Counted from the stretch's first letter, positions 32,102 through 42,141 are shown. The stretch: 64,000 nucleotides of DNA from G963675935 sp963675935 (GCA_963675935.2 OY780964.2:372001-436000), one strand, 5' to 3'. Translations and numbers: made by a program. The notes: generated from the sequence alone by a model not told the origin.

Positions 32102-33775
32102 TTATCCGGCGGTCTGGTAGTGGCGTTGGCCGGTGGCTTGGGTTTGGCGATCCTGCCAAAAGGTGGTTAGCGGCTGGGTGTCGCTGAGGTAGTCGGCGGT
32201 CAGTTGCAACAACGCATCCGCTCCTCCACTCGACCAAAACTTTTCCGTGCCCTTCACACGACGGTTGATTTGCTTGATCGTCGATTCGATGTGGCTGCTG
32301 GTGATCGGAAGCCCTTCCCGGCGATATTCGTCATAGTGCATCCTCGATCTTTGGTTCTCCAGATAACACAACGCATCCGCCACCTTGTTACGCGGCGAAT
32401 CTTCGGCCTCGTTTTTCTCTGGCAGTCCCAACGCCCGCTGACGTTCTTGCAACGCTGCAATCACCAACTCCACCTGACCGCTCCACAACCATTGCGCCCA
32501 ACGACAGTATTCCGGCCACGCTTCTTCCATCGTGCGGCCGGCCATCGCGCCGGCGAACACGTAACACAACGCATGGATGAAATCCACGATCGGCGTGAAA
32601 TGTGAAAAGTATCGCCGCCACACCGACCAATTTGTTTCCGATCCATCGCCCACGAACGCCTTGCGGCTCGCCGCCATGAAGCCGCGCTCCCACGCCGCCG
32701 ACGCCAACTGCTTGCCGAACGCCTCGATGGACTCGCGCGTCGCCACCACGCTCCGCACCAATATCTCCGGCTGACCTCGACGCTTTTCAGACGCCGACGG
32801 CTTGTCCGATTCCTCCTTGGCAGGCGAATCGCCAACCGCAGAAAAACCCTTGATTTCACGAGATATTTTGCCCATTCGACGCGGATCGACGAAAATCTTC
32901 GGAATCGCCGGGCAAGGATCGGACGCGAAGGTTTCGCTCGTCATCGACAACAAGCAGCCCACTTTCGTCTCACGCCAAAATCGCCCCTTCCGCGATTCTT
33001 CTTCTTTCTTCGGAGACAATTCTTCGTTGCGATTGCGAATCTGGATGCGCCCGCCGTCCATTTCAACGCACGCCACGCACGGAACTTGCTCGCGCGGACT
33101 GTCTTGTTGCTCGGGCAACGGCAACGCCTCCCACGCCGCTTCCTCCGCCTTCCGTTGGGCCACTCGCTCTTGACCGATCCGCTTGGTGGCCCGCATGATC
33201 CGTTGATCGGAAATGTCCAACTCGGCTTCTTCTTTCAAGTCCTTGCTGGCCTGCTGAAAACTGCTGGCGTGACTGCCCGGAAAAAAGGGGGACAGGCACC
33301 TCGCTACCACCATTTTTCGCGGTGTTTAAACATGTCAGTTCGGAGCCAGTCCCCCTTTTTCAACAAAACCATCTTGCGGAGCACTGCCGGAGAAACCGTG
33401 TCATCAGGTCTGATGCCCAAGGATTGGGAGTGAGGGAAAAAAAGCCTTGCGGCACCGCTTGCAATGACCGTAGGATTCTTGCCAGACGGCTTCTCCACGT
33501 TTGGCTTGGAGAAGCCGTCCGGCGATTTCTTCTAGGGGTATGGGCTCCCCGCATCCGCTGCACTTGCCAGCCGCGTGACCGGCCGCCTCCGCCTGCTTTT
33601 GCAACGCCTCGGAAAGCAGCACGCAAGCAATAGCGTCGCCGACTTCCCCGGTCTCGTCTTCCATCTCGGCAAACGTCGTTCCCCAGGCCGGCGCACCGTT
33701 TGGCCCCCACATTTCCCGCCGCAATTCGGCCGTCATCCCCGTGATTCGTTCTCGTAATGCTTCGCTAATGGCCAT
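32102..33775 (-). pseudogene. ISKra4-family transposase, interrupted
   Basis: The N-terminal third reads from ATG 33775 (FAEMEDETGEVGDAIACVLL; zinc-binding CSGCGEP and CKRCRKAFFPSLPILG). It runs into SLGIRPDDTVSPAVLRKM and then into a family D palindrome at 33281-33363, where a TAG stop and a frame change occur. The rest, open from about 33280 to 32102, has the catalytic core: VGDGSETNWSVWRRYF and IVDFIHALCYV with the Asp residues, and SSHIESTIKQINRRVKGTEKFW with the Glu. The fragments match an ISKra4 transposase of about 520 residues. No intact product is expected. Confidence 0.85.
33281..33363. repeat. Family D palindrome breaking the transposase
   Basis: AAAAAAGGGGGACAGGCACC at the left and GGAGCCAGTCCCCCTTTTT at the right, with imperfect inner arms. 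The insertion shifts the transposase frame and brings a stop codon. It arrived after the IS, because it lies inside it. Confidence 0.75.
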
Positions 33776-34001
33776 CCCTGGCTACCTCCTTTACCTAAAG
33801 TTATGTCACTTGGCCTCCCACCAAGCAAAACTTCCCCCCTTCTGTTTACCACGTCATGGCAGATTTACAAAGTGCAACTTGCACCCGCCGTGCTCGATTG
33901 TAACAAATTTGCTTGTAATGACGATTGACAAGTGTTAGGATGGGCGTAGTTGTGATAGATTCCGGGTGGTGCAATTATTCTTGTCGATCGGAGGTGGCCG
34001 C

Positions 34002-35156
34002 ATGGAACGAATTCGACGGTATTACGAACGGATTATGCCGCAGTCGGCATTCGGCGTGACGTTGCTGACGATAGCTGTCATGATCCTGATTGTCGGGTTC
34101 TTTATCAAAGGCATCGATCTGGTGAGCGTGCAAGGCGAGCTTCCGGAAGGCTACGTGCGAATGCCGCATCACAACCCGCAGCAACCGCCCGAAGCGATTC
34201 GGCCGGGCCGCGGCGATCCTCTGCCCGCCGGGCTTGGAAGGAAAGCCAATTCCCCGTTGGCTCAACCGTCGGGTGCGCTGGTCAATCCGTCGGGCCGCTA
34301 TGCGACCAATCGCGGCACTGCGTCGTCGGGCTACATCGCTTCGCTGACTCGCACCTGCGACTGCCGCTGGGCCGAGAACGCCGAAACGCCGTCCGAAGGG
34401 ACTCAGTTCCGAGTGGGCGAAACACTGAATGTTGCCGCCGGATTGGTCGAAATCGCCTTTGCCTGCGGCGCCAAGGCCGTGTTGGAAGGGCCGGCCGTTC
34501 TCGAACTTCAGTCGGCGAAGAGCGGCGCCTTGCGCGTCGGCCGAATGACCGCCGACGTGCCCGACGAAGTCGAAGGATTCACCGTCCAAACGCCCGTGGC
34601 GCAATTGGTCAGCCTGTCGGCGTTGGAGGCCAGCAGCGTGGCTCGCATTGCCGCGACGGCCGACTGCCGCTGGGCCGAGGGCAGTGCGGTGACCAAGGAA
34701 GGCGCGCGAATCCAGCCCGGACAAACCGTGAAACTCGCGGAGGGTCTTGCCGAGGTCGCCTTTGCCAGCGGCGCGAAAGTGATTCTTCAAGGACCGGCGA
34801 ATCTCGAGATTGAATCGGCCAAGACGGCGAAGCTCCACTCGGGAAAGATCACCGCCGACGTGCCCGACGATCTCGAAGGTTTCAAGATTCGCACCTCGGT
34901 GGCGGAAATTCTTAGCCTGCCCGCCGAATCGAAGACGCCGGCGAACAAATCGCCGGAGACGAAGGACGCCAAGGCGACCAAGGCGAGTTCGGTGGAAAGT
35001 TCGGCTCCGGCGCCGAAGCCCGTGACACTGAAGGCCGGCGAGTCGGCGAAGATTGAAGCGCCCGCGAAGAAAGCCGCCGATGCGCCGGCCAAGGTCGAAA
35101 CGCCCGTGAAAAAGGCTGATGTGCCGGCCAAGGTCGAAATGCCCGTGAAAAAATAG
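34002..35156 (+). CDS. Membrane protein with two FecR-like domains
   Basis: A protein of 384 residues from ATG 34002 with a strong ribosome site (GGAGGTGG) 6 bp before it. One transmembrane helix near residues 20-38 (FGVTLLTIAVMILIVGFFI). Two repeats follow, each with CRWAE, an IQPGQTVKLAEGLAEVAFASGAKVILQGPANLEI-type core (quoted part: VAFASGAKVILQGPANLEI), TADVPD, and a (V/I)(Q/R)T(P/S)VA motif. This is the FecR-like domain of planctomycete anti-sigma-type proteins. The C-terminal 70 residues are Lys/Ala/Pro-rich repeats (APAKKA, DAPAKVETPVKKA), perhaps cell-wall spanning. No sigma factor gene adjoins it. Confidence 0.75.
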   Translation: MERIRRYYERIMPQSAFGVTLLTIAVMILIVGFFIKGIDLVSVQGELPEGYVRMPHHNPQQPPEAIRPGRGDPLPAGLGRKANSPLAQPSGALVNPSGRYATNRGTASSGYIASLTRTCDCRWAENAETPSEGTQFRVGETLNVAAGLVEIAFACGAKAVLEGPAVLELQSAKSGALRVGRMTADVPDEVEGFTVQTPVAQLVSLSALEASSVARIAATADCRWAEGSAVTKEGARIQPGQTVKLAEGLAEVAFASGAKVILQGPANLEIESAKTAKLHSGKITADVPDDLEGFKIRTSVAEILSLPAESKTPANKSPETKDAKATKASSVESSAPAPKPVTLKAGESAKIEAPAKKAADAPAKVETPVKKADVPAKVEMPVKK

Positions 35157-35176
35157 TCGCGGGTGGCGCTTCGACA

Positions 35177-35968
35177 TCACGCCGAGCGGATTGGATCGCG
35201 CTCGCGGCGGCTGGCCCACGCTTGAACGTCGGGAAATTCCCGTCCCAACGCATCGGCCATTCCTTCGACCGCAAACCGCTCGCTGGCGAAGTGGCCCGGC
35301 AGAAGCAATGCGACGCCCGAGGCTTCGGCGTCCAGGCAGGTGTGGAATCTCGCTTCGCCGATCACTATGGCGTCGCAGCCGTTTTGCCGGGCGGCATCGA
35401 GCAACTCATCGGCCGCGCCGCAAGTTGTCGCCACGCGATGAACTTTCTGCGCGGGATCGCCGACCATCTGCAACCGGTCGATCTTCAAGAACGCTTTCAA
35501 CTGATCGGCCAATTTGGCCAGTAAAATCGGTTCGCTCGTGCGTCCCCAACGGCCCGTGCCTTGGCCTTCCGTGTGCGGCAGCAGCGGCGCGATGTCGCAT
35601 AGTCCAAGGCCCTCGGCCAGACGTTGGTTGATGCCCTCGCCGGCCGAATCGAACGCCGTGTGGGCGCTGTAGACCGCAATGTTCGCCGCGATCAAGTCCA
35701 ACAGCAATCGGCCGACGGTCGTGTCGGCGGTCAACTGCCGAACGGCGCGGAACGGCATGGGATGATGCGAGACGATCAAGTCAACGCCCTCTTCGACGGC
35801 TTCGGCCGCGCTGTCGGGCGTGACGGTCAAGCAGGTCATCAATCGCGTGACGTTCGCATCTCTTCGCCCGACCAGCAAGCCGACGTTGTCCCAGTCTTCG
35901 GCCAAGCGCGGCGGGGCGAGTTGTTCGAGAAACGCGGCGATGGTGGCGACGGTGGGCATGGGAAGCAT
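35177..35968 (-). CDS. Nif3-like dinuclear metal-centre protein (DUF34)
   Basis: A 263-residue protein of the Nif3/YbgI family, hexameric metal-binding proteins with a suggested GTP cyclohydrolase I type 2 role. Metal ligands are seen in DLIVSHHPMPFRAV (the HH pair near residue 68), SAHTAFDSAGEGINQRL (His/Asp near 101-105) and the C-terminal LLLPGHFASERFAVEGMADAL. The start EDWDNVGLLVG is diagnostic. ATG 35968 and ATG 35959 are both possible. The exact reaction is not known. Confidence 0.88.
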   Translation of the reverse strand: MLPMPTVATIAAFLEQLAPPRLAEDWDNVGLLVGRRDANVTRLMTCLTVTPDSAAEAVEEGVDLIVSHHPMPFRAVRQLTADTTVGRLLLDLIAANIAVYSAHTAFDSAGEGINQRLAEGLGLCDIAPLLPHTEGQGTGRWGRTSEPILLAKLADQLKAFLKIDRLQMVGDPAQKVHRVATTCGAADELLDAARQNGCDAIVIGEARFHTCLDAEASGVALLLPGHFASERFAVEGMADALGREFPDVQAWASRRERDPIRSA

Positions 35969-36104
35969 CGGGAAAGCAATCTCGTCAAGAACAAATAGCC
36001 GGGCCCGCGGAGAGCGACGGCAAATTTACACAGCCACATTCCGCGGGCCGTTGGCCCCCGGCTATTTGACCATTGTCGCCGTTTCGCGACAGATGGCAAG
36101 TGCT

Positions 36105-37490
36105 TCAGCGTCCCATCGCCACGGCGATGTCTTCCAGCCCGAGGCGCTTCATCTTCTTGTAGAGCGTCGTGCGATTGATGCCGAGCGTTTCGGCCGTGAC
36201 GTTGCGGTTCCAATGGCTCGCTTCGAGCACGTCGCGGATGATCCGCCGCTCGGGATCCTCGAGCGACTGTTTGAGCGTTCGCCCGACGGACGACTCGACG
36301 TTGACGCTTCCGACCGAGGCCATCGACGCGGGCAGATCGGCGACTCCGACGACGCTTTCCTTGCCCAACAGCACGGCCCTTTCGATCGTGTTCTGCAACT
36401 CGCGGACGTTGCCCGGCCAGCGATAACGCTGCAACGCAGTCATGGCCTCGTCGGTGAAGCCGGTGACCTTTTTGCCCGTTTCCTCGCACACTTGTTGCAA
36501 AAAATGATTGGCCAAAAGCGGGATGTCGGAGATGCGCTCGCGCAGCGGCGGCAGCTCGACGTTGATGACGTTGATGCGGTAGTAGAGGTCTTGCCGGAAT
36601 TTTCCCTCGGCCACCAATCGGCTGAGATCGTCGTTCGTGGCCAGAATCACCCGGGTATCGACGTGGAAAGTCTTCGTGCCGCCGACCTGCTCGAATTCGA
36701 GGTCTTGCAGGATGCGGAGCAGCTTGACCTGCATGGCGGGGCTTGCGGTGCTGATTTCATCGAGGAAGATCGTTCCTTGGTCGGCCTGCTTGAACTTGCC
36801 GAGTTTTTCGCCCATCGCGCCGGTGAACGCGCCGGCGACGTGGCCGAACAGTTCGCTTTCCAACAGCGTTTCGGGCAGGGCGCCGCAGGCAATTTCGACG
36901 AATGGTTTGTCTCTCCGTCCGCTGCGCCGATGGATGGCCCTGGCGATCAACGATTTGCCGGTGCCGCTCTCGCCGGTAATCAATACCGTGGCCTTGGTGT
37001 CGGCCACGGCGTCGATCATGTCGAAGACTTTTAACATGCGGTGGTCGTGTCCGACGATGTTTTCCATGCCGAAGCGCAGGTCGAGCTGGGCCTTCAGCGT
37101 TTCGTTCTCCTCGATGACCTTCTGCTGATTCAACGCCCGTTGGACGGCTACGAGCAGTTCTTCGTCGATCAGCGGCTTGGTCAGGAAATCGAACGCGCCG
37201 AGGCGGATGGCCTCGATCGCGGCTTCGACGGTGCCGTAGCCGGTGATCATGACGACGGCCGTGGCGGGATGATTCTTGCGGCAATGGGCCAAGAGATCGA
37301 AGCCGTCTTCCGCTCCGAGACGAATGTCGGCCAGGACGAGGTCGTAATTTTTTCGATCGACGGCGGCGATGCCCTCGGCCAAGGTCGTCGCGGTGTCGGC
37401 CGCGTAGCCCTGCTCGCGGAGCCAATCGGCCATCGAGGCCAGCAGGTGGCGATCGTCGTCGACCAGGAGGAGCGTTCCGAGTTGCTTCAT
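36105..37490 (-). CDS. NtrC-family sigma-54-dependent response regulator
   Basis: Domains in order: receiver (residues 1-120, phospho-Asp in LVLADIRLGAEDGFDLL, conserved Lys in FLTKPL), AAA+ (about 145-375, Walker A GESGTGKSLIARAIH, GAFTGA loop as VAGAFTGAMGEKLG, Walker B GTIFLDEIST), and a C-terminal Fis-type helix-turn-helix (NRNVTAETLGINRTTLYKKMKRLGL). The intact GAFTGA loop means it should drive sigma-54 RNA polymerase. Its histidine kinase is not next to it. Upstream DNA is rich in repeats. Target genes are unknown. Confidence 0.93.
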   Translation of the reverse strand: MKQLGTLLLVDDDRHLLASMADWLREQGYAADTATTLAEGIAAVDRKNYDLVLADIRLGAEDGFDLLAHCRKNHPATAVVMITGYGTVEAAIEAIRLGAFDFLTKPLIDEELLVAVQRALNQQKVIEENETLKAQLDLRFGMENIVGHDHRMLKVFDMIDAVADTKATVLITGESGTGKSLIARAIHRRSGRRDKPFVEIACGALPETLLESELFGHVAGAFTGAMGEKLGKFKQADQGTIFLDEISTASPAMQVKLLRILQDLEFEQVGGTKTFHVDTRVILATNDDLSRLVAEGKFRQDLYYRINVINVELPPLRERISDIPLLANHFLQQVCEETGKKVTGFTDEAMTALQRYRWPGNVRELQNTIERAVLLGKESVVGVADLPASMASVGSVNVESSVGRTLKQSLEDPERRIIRDVLEASHWNRNVTAETLGINRTTLYKKMKRLGLEDIAVAMGR

Positions 37491-37617
37491 GATTGCGCGC
37501 CTTGGCTTGCAGTTCCGAATATGCCGCCCGTTCCGAGAATGCCGGCCGTGCGAGTTAAAGGCTAACGGTGGCGAAAAATCTATGCTGTCGCCAAAAATCT
37601 ACGTTACAGGGTGGGGG

Positions 37618-37755
37618 AAGTCAAAAAGGAAGGGGGAAGGTGGAAGGGGGGAAGGGAGGAAATTTATTGAGGGTCAGGTTGAAAATGCCACAATAGCCGG
37701 GGGCCAACGGCCCGCGGAATGAGCTTTCCATCCGGTAATGCGGAACATTAGTGTC
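37618..37755. repeat. Purine tract joined to a family B element
   Basis: A purine arm (AAGGAAGGGGGAAGGTGGAAGG) without its pyrimidine partner is followed at 37666 by a family B element (TTGAGGGTCAGGTTG ... GGGCCAACGGCCCGCGGAATG), whose right end has decayed. The wider gap 37491-38030 also holds a single CGTTCCCACGC arm at 37871-37898. No gene is seen. Confidence 0.6.
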
Positions 37756-38031
37756 GTGATTGATTGCGATTGTCCCACACCCCCCCGAAACGGGCAGCCA
37801 ATTTGTTTGCGGAACCTAAGTGTTTATGTGGCAATATGTTGCACGGATGGACGTGGAGCGTCCGGCCGGTGCGTTCCCACGCGGAGCATGGGAACGAGGG
37901 ATAAAAGTCGTTCGTAGTTCCGCCTTAGGCGGTTTTTCGGGGTGGAATTCCGCTATCAAGTTGGGGTAGCAGTACAACTGCCACCCCAACGCCACGACTT
38001 TCCAGTTCTCCCGCACAATTTCGCCCGGCCC

Positions 38032-38061
38032 TTGGAGACGTTGCGAGTTATCTGCTAGAAT
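38032..38061 (+). promoter_or_regulatory. Predicted promoter of the S1-domain gene
   Basis: TTGGAG at 38032-38037 and TAGAAT at 38056-38061 with an 18-bp spacer, 70 bp before the ATG. Just downstream, GAACCACCGTGAAGCGTC occurs twice in tandem (about 38068-38105), a leader duplication of unknown meaning. Confidence 0.45.
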
Positions 38062-38130
38062 AACGAGGAACCACCGTGAAGCGTCACGAACCACCGTGAA
38101 GCGTCCCAGTGTCGCCCAACCTTCGCCGTC

Positions 38131-39876
38131 ATGGGACAGGTCGGCAACCTGCTCCACAAAATTTCCATTGCCAAAACCTTCTGCCTACGTGCGTTATCGA
38201 GGGGATCTGCGTTGTCACTCACCGATCCGAGCAATCAAGCCAGTCCGATCGAAGCCCCGGCGGGCGCGGTCGAAAACCAACCCAATTCCACCCTGTCGCC
38301 GGCCGATGCGGCTGTCGAGTCTCTCGCTTCGTCCGATGCCGCGGACGCCGAGGCGGCTAGTCGGAAAATTCTGATCGGCTCGCAACGCGATCCGGTCGCC
38401 TATCGCGCCCGGCAACGCCGCGATTGGACGCCTGTCGTCGAGAAGCCTGCCAACGACAAGCCGAAGGCTGTTGTAGAGGGGGAGAAGAGGAGGCAGGGAG
38501 ACAAGGAGACGAAGGCGCCGAGAAAAAATGAGACGCAGGAGTCTCCCCCTCTCCCACTCTCCCCCTCTCCCACGCTCGCTGCCGCGCCGAAGACCACGAA
38601 ATTACTCTCAGAGCTTGCCGCGTCGTTGACGATGCCGAGCACCGAGCCGACGCCGAAGCCGAGCGTCCGCGAAAAGCTCTCGCCCGAGTTGGAAGATGAA
38701 CTAGACCGGGCGATGAACGGCGCCTCGATGGATGATCTGCTCGGCGGCGGCAAGTCGGACCAGGCGGCCTTCGAGCCCGATTCGCTTCAGAGCGGACGCG
38801 TGGCCGCCATTCGCCGCGACGACGTGTTCGTCGAGTTCGGCGGACGCGAGCAGGGCATCGTTTCGTTGCGCCAGTTCGACGTGCCCCCGCGCGTCGGCGC
38901 CGAGGTGCAAGTCGTCGTGCAGCGGTTCAATCCGGACGACGGCCTCTACGAGCTTTCCGTGCCGAACAAGGCCGTGCAAGTTGACGACTGGTCGGACCTC
39001 AACGAGGGAATGCTGGTCGATGTCCGCGTGACCGGCCACAACGCCGGCGGGCTCGAGTGCGAAGTCAATCACATCCGCGGTTTCATTCCGGTCAGCCAAA
39101 TCTCGCTGTACCGGGTTGATGATCTTGCGCAGTTCGTCGAACAGCATTTCACCTGCGTGATTACCGAGGCGAATCCCGATCGGCGGAACTTGGTGCTAAG
39201 CCGCCGCGCGGTGTTGGAGCGCGAGCGGGAACAGCTCAAGCAGCAGATGCTCGAATCGCTCGCGCCCGGCCAAATCCACGAGGGCGTGGTGCGCAAGCTC
39301 ATGGATTTCGGCGCGTTCGTCGATCTCGGCGGAGTCGACGGCCTTCTGCACATCAGCCAATTGGCCTGGGGCCGCGTGAAACACGCCTCCGACGTGCTGC
39401 ACGAGGGCCAGCAGATCAAGGTCCGCGTCGAAAAGGTCGATCAGGAGACCGGGCGCATCAGTCTGGCCTACCGCGATCTGCTCGAAAATCCGTGGACCCT
39501 GGCCGCTCAAAAATATCCGCCCAATTCGGTCGCCCGCGGAACCGTCACCAAATTGATGGATTTCGGCGCGTTCGTCGAGTTGGAGTCGGGCATCGAGGGG
39601 CTGGTCCACATTTCCGAGCTGTCGCACAAGCGCGTGTGGCGTGCCTCCGACGTGGTGAAGGAAGGCGAGCAGGTCGAGGTGATGGTCCGCTCGGTCGATC
39701 CCGAGGCCCAGCGGATGAGCCTGTCGATGAAGGAACTATCGGCCCCGCCGGAGACCGTGAAGAAAGAAGACGAGCCGGCCGAGGCCGCTCCGACGAAGAA
39801 GAGCCAAAAGCCCACCGGACCGCTGCTGGGCGGACTGGGCCACAGAACCGGCGAGCGCTTTGGGTTGAAGTGGTAG
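38131..39876 (+). CDS. S1 RNA-binding protein (ribosomal protein S1-like), four S1 domains
   Basis: A 581-residue protein. S1 domains start near residues 220, 290, 380 and 464; the last two are the strongest (GQIHEGVVRKLMDFGAFVDLGG, SVARGTVTKLMDFGAFVELESG, both with GLxHIS). This looks like a ribosomal S1 or a related RNA-binding protein that helps mRNA bind the ribosome. The first 200 residues are low-complexity and acidic, and residues 114-149 are encoded by a purine/pyrimidine palindrome in frame (EGEKRRQGDKET, then SPPLPLSPSPTL). The tail is KKSQKPTGPLLGGLGHRTGERFGLKW in part. The true start may be later than ATG 38131, since the N-terminus is not conserved. Confidence 0.85.
   Translation: MGQVGNLLHKISIAKTFCLRALSRGSALSLTDPSNQASPIEAPAGAVENQPNSTLSPADAAVESLASSDAADAEAASRKILIGSQRDPVAYRARQRRDWTPVVEKPANDKPKAVVEGEKRRQGDKETKAPRKNETQESPPLPLSPSPTLAAAPKTTKLLSELAASLTMPSTEPTPKPSVREKLSPELEDELDRAMNGASMDDLLGGGKSDQAAFEPDSLQSGRVAAIRRDDVFVEFGGREQGIVSLRQFDVPPRVGAEVQVVVQRFNPDDGLYELSVPNKAVQVDDWSDLNEGMLVDVRVTGHNAGGLECEVNHIRGFIPVSQISLYRVDDLAQFVEQHFTCVITEANPDRRNLVLSRRAVLEREREQLKQQMLESLAPGQIHEGVVRKLMDFGAFVDLGGVDGLLHISQLAWGRVKHASDVLHEGQQIKVRVEKVDQETGRISLAYRDLLENPWTLAAQKYPPNSVARGTVTKLMDFGAFVELESGIEGLVHISELSHKRVWRASDVVKEGEQVEVMVRSVDPEAQRMSLSMKELSAPPETVKKEDEPAEAAPTKKSQKPTGPLLGGLGHRTGERFGLKW
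38473..38578. repeat. Purine/pyrimidine palindrome inside the S1 gene
   Basis: GTAGAGGGGGAGAAGAGGAGG on the left arm and CTCCCCCTCTCCCACTCTCC on the right, read through in frame. Same family as the four uvrA inserts. Confidence 0.85.
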
Positions 39877-40038
39877 CGTAAAGCATTCCACGACTAAACC
39901 ACAACGCGGCAAAGCCGCAACCAATGGGTCTTCGGGCTTTGGGCTTAGGTCTTGGCACGAAGACCCAAGCCCCAAGACCTATTCCCCTTGGTTACTTCCC
40001 CTTGGTTACGGCTCTGCCATGTTATGCTGAAGCATAAC

Positions 40039-42141
40039 CTATGGCCGCGACTGCCAACATTTCCACGCCGCCGGATCGTCGAGCATCTTGATGAAAACGC
40101 CGCCGATGACGGGCCGGGCCTGCATTGCCTTCATACGGGCGTCGCTGGTTTCATACCAGTCGGTTATCGGCACCCGCTGCGGCGTGTGATCGACAAAATC
40201 GTAGACCGGGTTCATCAAGGCGTCGAAATCGGCCCGATTGTCAGCCAACGTGGCCGTCCAAACCTGCCAGTCGGTTTTGGTGTAGCCCTGCCGCGAATCC
40301 AGCGGCAATCCAAACCGGTTCAGCTTCGTCTTATAGAACGCGATTTCCTTGGCGGCGACTTCCGTCGGAAAGAGTTTCAGGCCCAGTAGCTTGTCCCACA
40401 CCAAATTGTACTTCTGGCTCCATGTACCGGCGCGATCGAACGCCAGACGATAATGGTCGCCGTCGTTGGCCATTTTGACCCATTGCTTGGCGAACTGCTC
40501 GGCCAAGCGGCGATACTCGGCGGCTTCATCCCGCTTGCCGGCCATGTCGCACATTTTTGAGTAAGCGCCCAGGGCCATGATCGCTTTGATCGAGAGATTG
40601 GCGTTGTGGGCCAAGTGGCCGGCGAAGTCGTCGGTGCAAAGCTGATTGGCCGGATCGAGACCTTTTTCCTTGAGATACTTGGCCCAGCGTTCCAGTTGCG
40701 GCCAATACTTTTCGGCATACTTCGTGTTGCCGTCGAGCTGCGAAATCATGGCGGCGACGATCAGCATGTTGCCCGACTCTTCGACGGGCATTTGGTTTTC
40801 CTCGGTTCGCTCGCCGCCGCCGTAGACCTGTCCGTTGGCCTTGGGGTAGGTGCCCAGATCGTGCGGGGCGAAGGGGAATTTCCAACGCGGCGACGCGGCG
40901 TAGTCGAACACCGGCGTCACCGAGGCCTTTAGGAGTTCGTTGTTGAAAAGCATGAAGATCGGCGCGGCGGGATAAAGCACATCGACCGTGGCGATGCACC
41001 CGTTGCTGAAATTCTCCTTCGAGAAAAGCATCGGTCGGCCGTCGGGCGAGGCAGTCAGCTTGTGGGCGCCGATGGCCTGACGATAGGCCAAGGCACAAAG
41101 TTGGGCGTAGCGCGGGCCGCCGACGCGGGTCAGGTCGGCCATCAACTTGCGGTCGAATGCCTCGCACCGTTTCGACATATCTTTGTATTCTTTCTCGGCG
41201 GTTTGCAGCAGCGCTGCCGCGTCCATACCGTTGCGACGCCAGTAGGGCCGCAGCTTCGCGCCGAGATATTCGATCGAGTATTCATCGTCGTAAGCAAGCA
41301 TAATATGGCGGGAAACCGGCTCCTGGCCGATGGCGCCCAAGTCGAACTCGCAAGCGGCGACGGGCCAGTCGTCGTTCGCCGCACGCGACTGCCGCGAGTC
41401 ATCTTTCTCCGGAAGAATGCCGTCCTTGGCGAATGCCTGCCGGGCCGTTTCGTGGCCTGCGACGACCATCGAGGGCTTTTCGTTGTCTGGAACCGCCAAA
41501 TAGAAATGGCCCCAATCGATTCGCAAATTGTCGCCGGCTTTTTGCAGCACGGGCTGGTCTTTCGAGCCGAAACGAATAACCGACAGAGCCAAAATATTTG
41601 GCCGCGACCACACGACCTCTTGTTTTGGATCGTTGACCACCAATTCGGCCGTGTTGTCGTAATAGAGCGAGACTTGGTGCTTTTGGCCGTCGAGCGACCG
41701 CACACGCCAATTCAGATAGGTAACTGGACGGGAAAGCAAGTCGAGATCATTCGGCAAGGACGGCGTTATAAACATAAGCTCGATCTGAACGCCGGCGGTC
41801 TTGAACGTGTAGATGGTTCGCGTGGGCAGCACTTCGAGGCCGGTCTGCTCCATCGCCGGCACTGTTTTCGGCTCGATGCCCATCAGGCGATACGTACGGC
41901 CGTCGATGCGGACCATGCTGCAAAGGGCATTGACGGCGCCGGTCCAGTGGCACGGCCAACTGTCCGTCAGTTTGTCGCTCGGCGACCAGACGCTGAAGTA
42001 CGGATCGTGGACGACCAGCGGCACGGCCGGCGGCCGGAACGTCGGAGTCTCGGCCGCGCAAGCGGACGCCGCAAGGGCTGCAACGCAAACGATACTGGAG
42101 ACAAGAGAGGCGAACCAGAACCGGATGACCGTGCTTTTCAT
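40039..42141 (-). CDS. Secreted DUF4965 glutaminase A-like protein
   Basis: From ATG 42141 the protein has about 700 residues and a signal peptide (MKSTVIRFWFASLVSSIVCV, cleavage near ACAAET). ATG 42156 is an alternative. The order fits the DUF5127-DUF4965-DUF1793 family: N-terminal beta region (PAVPLVVHDPYFSVWSPSDKLTD), then an alpha-helical toroid (YRQAIGAHKLTASPDG, SNGCIATVDVLYPAAPIFMLFN, NANLSIKAIMALGAYSKM, WSQKYNLVWDKLLGLKLFP). Fungal GtaA glutaminases share this build, but bacterial members are mostly untested and the alpha/alpha fold is also that of glycoside hydrolases. It acts outside the cytoplasm. The preceding 160 bp after the S1 gene holds nothing recognisable. Confidence 0.8.
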   Translation of the reverse strand: MKSTVIRFWFASLVSSIVCVAALAASACAAETPTFRPPAVPLVVHDPYFSVWSPSDKLTDSWPCHWTGAVNALCSMVRIDGRTYRLMGIEPKTVPAMEQTGLEVLPTRTIYTFKTAGVQIELMFITPSLPNDLDLLSRPVTYLNWRVRSLDGQKHQVSLYYDNTAELVVNDPKQEVVWSRPNILALSVIRFGSKDQPVLQKAGDNLRIDWGHFYLAVPDNEKPSMVVAGHETARQAFAKDGILPEKDDSRQSRAANDDWPVAACEFDLGAIGQEPVSRHIMLAYDDEYSIEYLGAKLRPYWRRNGMDAAALLQTAEKEYKDMSKRCEAFDRKLMADLTRVGGPRYAQLCALAYRQAIGAHKLTASPDGRPMLFSKENFSNGCIATVDVLYPAAPIFMLFNNELLKASVTPVFDYAASPRWKFPFAPHDLGTYPKANGQVYGGGERTEENQMPVEESGNMLIVAAMISQLDGNTKYAEKYWPQLERWAKYLKEKGLDPANQLCTDDFAGHLAHNANLSIKAIMALGAYSKMCDMAGKRDEAAEYRRLAEQFAKQWVKMANDGDHYRLAFDRAGTWSQKYNLVWDKLLGLKLFPTEVAAKEIAFYKTKLNRFGLPLDSRQGYTKTDWQVWTATLADNRADFDALMNPVYDFVDHTPQRVPITDWYETSDARMKAMQARPVIGGVFIKMLDDPAAWKCWQSRP

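Larger units (their letters stand above)
32066..33895 (-). mobile_element. ISKra4-type insertion sequence with 9-bp target duplication
   Basis: The IS body is 32075-33886 (1812 bp). Its ends are inverted: GGGTGCAAGTTGCACTTTG at the left and CAAAGTGCAACTTGCACCC at the right. The 9-mer GCCGTGCTC lies directly outside both (32066-32074 and 33887-33895). A target duplication of this size fits ISKra4. It carries one transposase gene, which is broken by a palindromic repeat. Confidence 0.9.
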
